Below are positions 56,879 through 64,000 of a stretch of DNA of 64,000 nucleotides, piece by piece. The stretch comes from Gigaspora margarita (Eukaryota > Glomeromycota > Glomeromycetes > Diversisporales > Gigasporaceae): positions 185,649 to 249,648 of the forward strand of contig WTPW01001138.1 of assembly GCA_009809945.1 (NCBI GenBank). Direction: 5' to 3'. The notes beneath the pieces were generated by a model that ran no database searches, had not been told where the DNA came from, and saw only the letters and a list, made by a program, of their open reading frames with translations. Made by a program: the position numbers and the translations under genes. Position 1 is the stretch's first letter. Each line of letters begins with the position of its first letter.

Positions 56879-57742
56879 GGTAAAGAGATATAATACTATA
56901 ATCAGTTTGTATATTCCAATGTGTTATAGAGATAGTATTAGTAGTGTGATTAAATTGTCGAGCTTTTCCAATTATAATTTCATTCTCAAGATAGGAAATA
57001 AGCCAAGGTTTAGATTTGGAGTTAAAGTGACCAGTTTGAAACGAGAGTGAATTAGTATTAGAAAGATGTAAAGAGGAACTAATATGATGAGTTGTAGTAT
57101 TGGATAAAATTATGTTTTCAAGTGTAAGNAACCAATTAGNTATTTTTCCTGGTATAAGATTATGAATTCTAGGAGAAATATGTGACCAAGATAAAAGAGT
57201 TGTATTATCATAAGAGGAGAGTTGCTCTAGAAATAAAATGTGCTTTGAGCATAATTGGCATTTAAAAGTTGTATATTGGGGATGATGATGAAGAAGAGAT
57301 TCAAGTGAAGTATAGAGTAGGTTAATAGTAAATGAATGTAAAATTTCTGTATGTGCAGATATAGAAGATTCTAGGTGATTGAGAAGTAAAATTATCTTAA
57401 AGGTAGTAGAGTGTTTGTTGGGGCCATCAATAATAGGGTTGGGGTGTTGTAGTATATTAGTTGTAGACCATAGATTGTTTTGTAATTGTTGTAATCGAAT
57501 ATGTGTACTATTACCAAGTAAATGAGGATTGTTAAGTCAAAGTAAAAAGATAGAAAGATGATGTTGTAATTGTATATCCCAAATATTTTTGATTCCATAT
57601 ATATTGTGATTAAGCATAGTACTATTAGGTGTACTTTTGGCTAGTCTTGCTTTGTGTTTGGCAACAGTAAGATATTTAGAAAGGATTTTGTTACATGTTG
57701 AGTAAGTAAGAATTGTATTATGAATGCAGTACTCAAGAATAN
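56879..57742. repeat. LINE internal duplication B, first copy
   Basis: The sequence from GGGTAAAGAGATATAATACT (56,879) recurs from 57,744 to about 58,608 with nearly no differences. The second copy begins right after an ambiguous base (57,742). The first copy contains N at 57,129 and 57,140, where the second has A and G. This may be an assembly artefact. Confidence 0.8.
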
Positions 57743-58748
57743 TAGGGTAAAGAGATATAATACTATAATCAGTTTGTATATTCCAATGTGTTATAGAGAT
57801 AGTATTAGTAGTGTGATTAAATTGTCGAGCTTTTCCAATTATAATTTCATTCTCAAGATAGGAAATAAGCCAAGGTTTAGATTTGGAGTTAAAGTGACCA
57901 GTTTGAAACGAGAGTGAATTAGTATTAGAAAGATGTAAAGAGGAACTAATATGATGAGTTGTAGTATTGGATAAAATTATGTTTTCAAGTGTAAGAAACC
58001 AATTAGGTATTTTTCCTGGTATAAGATTATGAATTCTAGGAGAAATATGTGACCAAGATAAAAGAGTTGTATTATCATAAGAGGAGAGTTGCTCTAGAAA
58101 TAAAATGTGCTTTGAGCATAATTGGCATTTAAAAGTTGTATATTGGGGATGATGATGAAGAAGAGATTCAAGTGAAGTATAGAGTAGGTTAATAGTAAAT
58201 GAATGTAAAATTTCTGTATGTGCAGATATAGAAGATTCTAGGTGATTGAGAAGTAAAATTATCTTAAAGGTAGTAGAGTATTTGTTGGGGCCATCAATAA
58301 TAGGGTTTGAGTGTTGTAGTATATTAGTTGTAGACCATAGATTGTTTTGTAATTGTTGTAGTCAAATATGTGTACTATTACCAAGTAAATGAGGATTGTT
58401 AAGTCAAAGTAAAAAGATAGAAAGATGATGTTGTAATTGTATATCCCAAATATTTTTGATTCCATATATATTGTGATTAAGCATAGTACTATTAGGTGTA
58501 CTTTTGGCTAGTCTTGCTTTGTGTTTGGCAACAGTAAGATATTTAGAAAGGATTTTGTTACATGTTGAGTAAGTAAGAATTGTATTATGAATGCAGTACT
58601 CAAGAATAGATATAATAACATTGTTAAGGGGAGTGACAAAAATCAGGTGATTTTTTAGGAGGGGTAAAAAAAGTTGAAATTACATATAAGAACCTGACTA
58701 TATATATATTAAAGAAGAGGGAGGGGGTAGACCTCTAATAAAAAATAA

Positions 58749-59960
58749 TCAGGTGATTAATAACACAGCCCTAATGATATAGCAAGCTTGCTTATCAGTA
58801 ATTTGTTTGGTATTGAGTGTGTTGATGAGCTTAAAAGCTTCTTGAGAAATTAGTTTAGACTGTATTGTAGATTTGGGTAAAGTAAAAAACCAGCATCCAA
58901 GAAATTTAAAAGGTGTTGTAGGAGGTTGGCATTGAATATTATAGTTTAAAAAGGAAATAGAAGGTGTATGTGTAGAGTTGGATACAAAAGTAGATTTTTG
59001 TAGATTGACTTTAATATTAGCCATTTGGTAGAATAAAGATACTGTATGAAGAATGTTTTCTAGTTGTTGTTGAGATTCTGCAATCCACAAAGTGTCATCC
59101 ATATATGCAAGAACAGATGTTGAAACTTGTAGAGAATCAAAAGTATGTAGAGAAATGCTAGAGAGCCAAGATACAGAAGATTGATAACCTGTATAGGAAT
59201 TAGAGATTTTGGTAATAAGAGAATTATAATATATTTGCCTTGTAATAGTTTCACCCTGGTCTATTCCATCATGAATTTCATAAAAAGATGTAAGCCCAAG
59301 ATTAGTTATTACTCTATTAGTTCTTTGTATAAGAAGATTAGAAAGAGTTGTTATAAGGTGTGTTGGCATATTGAGCCTTTTGAGAGATAGAATAAAAAGA
59401 TCTATATTAACAGAGTCATATGCTTTGCTCATATCCTGAGACAAAAGCCAGATCTCCTTTTGATTGCAATTTGCATCTTCAATAAAATTGTTAAGAATAT
59501 GAATTGGGATATCAGTACTGTTGCCAGAAAGAGCAACATAGTTGTGTGGATTAAGAATATTGTAAGAGAAAAAAGCAGTGTTGAGTCGATTAGTGAGAAT
59601 TTTAGTATATAGTTTTTTAATATATTCAATAAGGCTAATTGGTCGAGTATTGTGTAAATGTCCATCAAAAGTTGGTTTTTTGGAGATAGAAAAATACGCC
59701 CATCTTTCCATTGTTTGGGAATTGAGCCAGATATTAAACATCAGTTTAGTAGTACTATAATAGCAGTAATAGTTTGTATACCTGCATATTTTAGCATCTC
59801 ATAACTAATACCAGAAGGGCCACATGCTTTTTTGTTTGGAAAGTTGTTAATAGTATTGATAGTTTCATCTAAGGTGATTGGTACTAAAATAGAGTTGTAC
59901 CATTCTGATATAATATTAGAGTTGGGTACATATTCTGATTGCCAATCAGTAGAGAATATA
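58749..59960 (-). pseudogene. LINE reverse transcriptase domain
   Basis: The largest intact frame is 59,741-58,749 (330 codons). The upstream part in another phase gives ITLDETINTINNFPNKKACG and GPSGISYEMLKYAG. Then come NTRPISLIEYIKKLYTKIL, motif A LLSQDMSKAYDSVN, motif B HDGIDQGETITRQIYYNSL, motif C VLAYMDDTLWIAE, and FKFLGCWF. These are the finger and palm motifs of non-LTR reverse transcriptases, and the catalytic Asp residues are present. The phase change near 59,720 and later stops prevent one protein. It would copy the element's RNA at a nicked target. Confidence 0.85.
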
Positions 59961-60004
59961 TGTTGGTTATAGGTATGGTTTGTAATCCATTGACAAAAAT
60001 GTAA

Positions 60005-61271
60005 TCAGATATAATCCTTAATTTCTGTAGGATCTGTAAGAATATTAGTCTGGGTTTTTATATTATTAAAATGAACAGGATCAGTATTACGGTTGAGGAT
60101 GCTGTTAATTATTTTAGTTGGATGGGTAAGTAATCTTTCACATCTAGTATTTATAGCTGCTTTAATGTAATCTCTGAGATAGTAGGAATTTTCCATATTT
60201 CTAGCATTGTATAGGGTTTTCCAGTATACTTTGGTGTGAAGTAGCCAATTAGATAGGTCTGATTGGCAAGAAGGTGGAAGAGGAATAGAAAATTGGTGTT
60301 TATAGTTAATACTTTGAATATGAGCAAGGATTGTAGTAGGTATAGGTTGGTTGTGTGATAGTGAATATTTGGTTTGCTGCATTATATTTCCAATAGTTTT
60401 AAGATCTCTGTGCAGTTCTGTAGCTTTGGGAGTGAAAGCATAATAGAAATTTTGGACTGTGAATTTTTTGTTAGGGATAGTTTTAAGAGCAGCATTAATA
60501 ATACTGGTTTGGATTTTGTGCCATGTGCATTCTATAGATTCAGTAGAGCTAGCAGAAAGGGGAGTTTTGTTTTGGATAATATTGTGTTGACATTGAGAAG
60601 AAAATTCTTCCCATTTTGCTTGATCCATAAGTTTGTACTGAAAAATTCTTCGTTTGCAGCGTGTTTTGTGANGTATTACGGTTGAGGATGCTGTTAATTA
60701 TTTTAGTTGGATGGGTAAGTAATCTTTCACATCTAGTATTTATAGCTGCTTTAATGTAATCTCTGAGATAGTAGGAATTTTCCATATTTCTAGCATTGTA
60801 TAGGGTTTTCCAGTATACTTTGGTGTGAAGTAGCCAATTAGATAGGTCTGATTGGCAAGAAGGTGGAAGAGGAATAGAAAATTGGTGTTTATAGTTAATA
60901 CTTTGAATATGAGCAAGGATTGTAGTAGGTATAGGTTGGTTGTGTGATAGTGAATATTTGGTTTGCTGCATTATATTTCCAATAGTTTTAAGATCTCTGT
61001 GCAGTTCTGTAGCTTTGGGAGTGAAAGCATAATAGAAATTTTGGACTGTGAATTTTTTGTTAGGGATAGTTTTAAGAGCAGCATTAATAATACTGGTTTG
61101 GATTTTGTGCCATGTGCATTCTATAGATTCAGTAGAGCTAGCAGAAAGGGGAGTTTTGTTTTGGATAATATTGTGTTGACATTGAGAAAAAAATTCTTCC
61201 CATTTTGCTTGATCTATAAGTTTGTACTGAAAAATTCTTCATTTGTAGCGTGTTTTGTGACAAAGTTTTGA
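60005..61271 (-). repeat. LINE linker region with internal duplication A
   Basis: 60,093-60,660 and 60,679-61,245 are nearly identical. The second starts just after an ambiguous base at 60,672. The coding content on the minus strand (KWEEFFSQCQHNIIQNKTPL, IECTWHKIQTSIINAALK) is the segment between endonuclease and reverse transcriptase, so the duplication would put this linker in twice. Confidence 0.8.
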
Positions 61272-61289
61272 GAATAATGCAAATGGAAA

Positions 61290-62411
61290 TATCCATTTAG
61301 AAATAAGTATAAGATGGTCACTATGAGTAGTAGATAAGAGTAATTGAAGTGAAAAGTCTATAAGGTATGGTATTATTGTATCATGTGCCTATATGTAATC
61401 AATGCGGCTGCTTAAATCATTACACTGCCAGGTATGTTGGGTATTGTTAGTATGATCAGCCAAATCATACATGCTATTGTGATATAAGTAAGAAAGAAGT
61501 TTAGTTTTGGCAGTAGAGTTATTAGTTAGAGAAGGAGATATATTAAAGTCGCCTAAGATGATAGGGTGTAAATCTAATGAAAGTGCATCTTGTATCCATG
61601 ATATAATAGATTCTTGATATTGGTTTCGTAGTTGTTGGTTGGTTAAAGAAAGATATACAGAAATAATTCAGAATTTAAAATCATGTTTAAAGAACAGATC
61701 AATTGCAACTGCTTCTCCAGGATGTGTAATTACATTGTGAATATGAGACTTTATAGAGTTATTAACCATAATACCAGTGCCTTCAGCAGAGTTGTTTAGA
61801 CAAGACCAAAAGTATGTAAATTGCTTGTTGTTAAAGAACTTTTTAGGTTTTGATTCAGCAAGTTTGGTTTCAGTTATGCTACAAATTTGAATATTGTTTG
61901 AGAAGCAAAATTCTTCCCAGAGTTGTCTTTTAAGAGGAGTATTATAGCCTTGAATATTGTGTGTAACAATATTAAGATTAAGAGTTGATGGTAAAGATAT
62001 AGAATTATCTAATTGGGAAGTTGTTGCAAAGGAGGAAGAATTATTTTCAGGGTAGTTGTTATATGAAGATTTAATAGGTAAGTCATAATAGATAGAAAAT
62101 TTATTAGGTAGTAGTAGAATATAATTTGAAAGAAGTTTATTTTTAGTACTAAGATATACATGAGTTTCCAATGTAATTATATTTATAGATATCTTGTAAG
62201 TGTATAAGAAAGCTTGTTTAAGCAAATGTTTAATAAAGGATTTAAGGGTATGTTGTTTTGATAGTAAGAGGAGATTGTATTTTTGTAAGAATAAATTATA
62301 GCAAGTTTCCTCAGAGGGAGATGATGTAATGTTATCTGAGGAGCTGTTTGTGTCTTTTACAAGGTTGCTCACCATTTTAAGCTTGGTTCTCACAGCTGCA
62401 CAGGTATCCAT
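61290..62411 (-). pseudogene. LINE N-terminal domain and AP endonuclease
   Basis: ATG at 62,409-62,411; the frame runs 247 codons to 61,668. Residues 1-145 are polar with no known motif. From about 148, NIVTHNIQGYNTPLKRQLWE and ICSITETKL are the first motifs of the EEP/AP-endonuclease fold. After the stop, another phase continues with HPIILGDFNISPS, SSRIDYI and STTHSDHLILIS, the GDFN and SDH catalytic motifs. The endonuclease would nick the target DNA to prime reverse transcription. The break near 61,668 and a TAG after RIDYI inactivate this copy. Confidence 0.8.
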
Positions 62412-62486
62412 AGTCTGTCCTGTATGTTGGATCTGACTGTCATTATCCTGAACCTCTGCGTATTTGTCACACTATTGTTAATTTAA

Positions 62487-63502
62487 ATTTTTTTTTTTTA
62501 ATATTAAGGTGACCACTTAGGTACCCTAGCACTTTATTGGTACAAACGGGTTGGCCCAGTCATAACGACTATACCACATATTATATTTGTATAATGAAAA
62601 TACAACCAGCCACTTACACTTTTGGTATCATTTCACACTAGCTGCCATACCTACAACCCAACTATGGGATTGCCTATTTAAACACTCTGGCTTCTACCCA
62701 TGTCCTATGTTCCTTCTAATAGACCCCTTTCGGGAGCTAATTTACTGTAGAAAGTACCCTGAGGCTTTAGCCAAACTCCTTACAGAGGGCATTTGCCCCT
62801 TTGGTAAACCTGGTAGAGTGGTACCTATCCCACTTAGGTATTCACCTACATTTCAGTAACATCTGCTACAGCTATACCTATACTTGCAATCAGGGCTAAC
62901 TATTAAACCACTACTATTACCTACTTCTGCCCTTGCAAAGTTCACCTTATCCCAGTACACCCATCCCATCCTCTTCAAGATATTACTAGTATTCCGAACT
63001 ACCACTCTAGTTGGCCCAGAAGAATTGGTCAGCCCAGCGTTAGGATGCCTTAGGTCTCCCTTTCCTTGGTTCATGCTTCTGTAATGCATGTCTTTTTCCT
63101 CCAGTGTGACTCCGGCGGCCAGGTTGGTATACCCCCTCTAGCCATAGGGGCTCTTGCCCATTTAGCTTTCCCAGTTTTCTCTATCCGATTCCATTCTTAA
63201 TGCACTGTCGAAGGCTCAGTTACTTCTCTGCTCGGGTCTTGCCAAGCATGTTCCGCCCCTGCTATGTCCCCAGGATTTTTGCGCCATTTTGGTCATGTCA
63301 TTCATGATTACCTCCACAGCTCCTAATTTGATTGGTGCGATCCAGGCTACAGATCCTATGACCTGACTTTGTGTTACAGATAGACAGTACAGTAATACAG
63401 ATATGATTTTCTGAAAATGTCTCCAGTGGGATTCGAACTCATGTACCTCTGTTACAAATTGCTTGGGGGGTGACAACCATCCAACTATGCTATGTCACCA
63501 CA
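62487..63502 (-). mobile_element. SINE family 2, second copy
   Basis: Minus orientation. The T-run at 62,487 marks the 3' end. The 5' head at 63,420-63,502 has an A box TAGCATAGTTGGATGG and a B box GAGTTCGAATCCC on the minus strand, a good tRNA-like pair. The body is less AT-rich than its surroundings. The flanks CACACTATTGTTA (62,467-62,479 region) and CACACTCCTGTTA (63,4xx-63,5xx) are similar, suggesting a target duplication beside the LINE's own. Confidence 0.7.
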
Positions 63503-64000
63503 CTCCTGTTACATGTAATTTTATATATAAAATTATAAAAAAACATATAAAATTACTATAAACTTTGAAGAAATGATATTCCAAAGTCTAAATATCAACT
63601 TAAAATTAAATTCTTTAGGAATATAGAACAAGAAGAGGAGAAAAAAGTAGTACAAAATCGGATCAAAATTTTACTGATTTTGCACAAAACGAAAATGTAA
63701 CTTTGTCAAAAACAAATATTTTCTAATTTTAAAGTAAGAATTTTATGTAAAATCATGTTCTGAACAACTTTACTTAATCGTCAGAAGTGGGTTACCTTGT
63801 AAGAAAAATGGTTATCTATATGCTAAAGTCAAAATTTTTAACTTTACAGGATAAAACTTTTTTTTCATTAGGCAACCTACTTTGGGCCCTTAAGCAAAGT
63901 TGTTCGGCATGTAATTTTACTATATATTTAAAATTGAAATGGCTTTTTTGGACCTTTTACTAAGTGAAAAATGGGGTTAAAGTTAGAAAAATTTTTTTTA
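63503..64000. mobile_element. Half of a 1 kb foldback element, cut by the window end
   Basis: Colinear with the left arm of 45,187-46,249: TTGCACAAAACGAAAATGTA, GGTTACCTTGTAAGAAAAAT, AAGCAAAGTTGTTCGGCATG, AAAAATGGGGTTAAAGTTAG, ending at the T-run that is the centre of the other copy. About 20% different. The second arm should follow beyond the window. Confidence 0.75.

Larger units (their letters stand above)
54986..62463 (-). mobile_element. Non-LTR retrotransposon (LINE), about 7.5 kb, minus strand
   Basis: The 3' end is a T-run at 54,986 (poly-A on the coding strand) and the 5' end is near 62,463. TTGTTACACTATTGTT (54,970-54,985) and TTGTCACACTATTGTT (62,464-62,479) flank it with one mismatch. 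The coding order from the 5' end is an N-terminal domain, AP endonuclease, linker, reverse transcriptase, linker, RNase H and a terminal zinc knuckle. All reading frames are interrupted, and two internal blocks are duplicated. It is the source type for the truncated copies at 30,353 and 11,105, and perhaps the engine for the SINEs. Confidence 0.9.

Noticed and set aside
62587-63084. Several short open frames on both strands
   Set aside because: They lie in a SINE body of higher GC; none resembles a protein family.

Overview
The window looks like nuclear DNA of an arbuscular mycorrhizal fungus, most probably Rhizophagus or a close Glomeromycotina relative. The grounds are very AT-rich DNA, short 70-90 bp GT-AG introns, a Sel1-repeat protein beside a TKL-type kinase with HRDLHSGN and a DLG motif, Crinkler-type genes, and heavy loading with Polinton, LINE, SINE and miniature inverted-repeat elements. 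This assignment rests on family recognition, not on a database search. No rRNA or functional tRNA gene and no CRISPR array is seen.

Layout. (1) 1-14,300 holds the only ordinary host genes: a three-exon chorismate-lyase-like gene on the minus strand (943-1708), a Sel1-repeat gene (5776-6594) and a kinase gene carrying one frameshift (about 7016-8226). Foldback elements lie between them, several with 9-10 bp target duplications, plus a split LINE tail. (2) 14,307-30,145 is one Polinton/Maverick of 15.8 kb. It has terminal inverted repeats of about 1.15 kb that start AGTAGTATAAAAATGG, a protein-primed type B DNA polymerase (decayed), a retroviral-type integrase and several unrecognised genes. 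On the opposite strand it carries a long Gag-like reading frame with a CCHC zinc knuckle followed by a retropepsin-like aspartic protease (DTGS, ILGT). I see no adenovirus-type protease, packaging ATPase or recognisable jelly-roll capsid, so this gene may be the element's particle module. (3) 30,353-31,352 is a 5'-truncated LINE.

(4) 32,235-42,105 is a 9.9 kb imperfect palindrome. Each arm carries a Crinkler-type gene: ubiquitin-like header, P-loop NTPase, nuclease-like C-terminal part and a helix-hairpin-helix tail. The two copies point away from each other, and each is broken by different lesions. A foldback element with a 9 bp target duplication sits at the palindrome centre. (5) About 42,000-47,290 is a second nested palindrome that shares its boundary sequence with the first. 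It contains a tRNA-derived SINE, a 1.06 kb perfect-looking foldback and other miniature elements. (6) 47,290-50,175 holds a second SINE copy, a decayed Ty3/gypsy integrase fragment invaded by a second SINE family, and a pyrimidine tract. (7) 50,309-54,970 is satellite-like and intergenic. (8) 54,986-62,463 is a near full-length non-LTR retrotransposon on the minus strand (AP endonuclease, reverse transcriptase, RNase H, zinc knuckle). It has two internal duplications that both begin at an ambiguous base. (9) 62,487-64,000 is a second-family SINE and half of another 1 kb foldback cut by the window edge.

Almost everything after 8.2 kb is mobile or mobile-derived. Many coding frames are interrupted, often at codons that look like Trp or Gln, which fits C-to-T/G-to-A decay. 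Recognisable modules are therefore listed as pseudogenes where the frame is broken.
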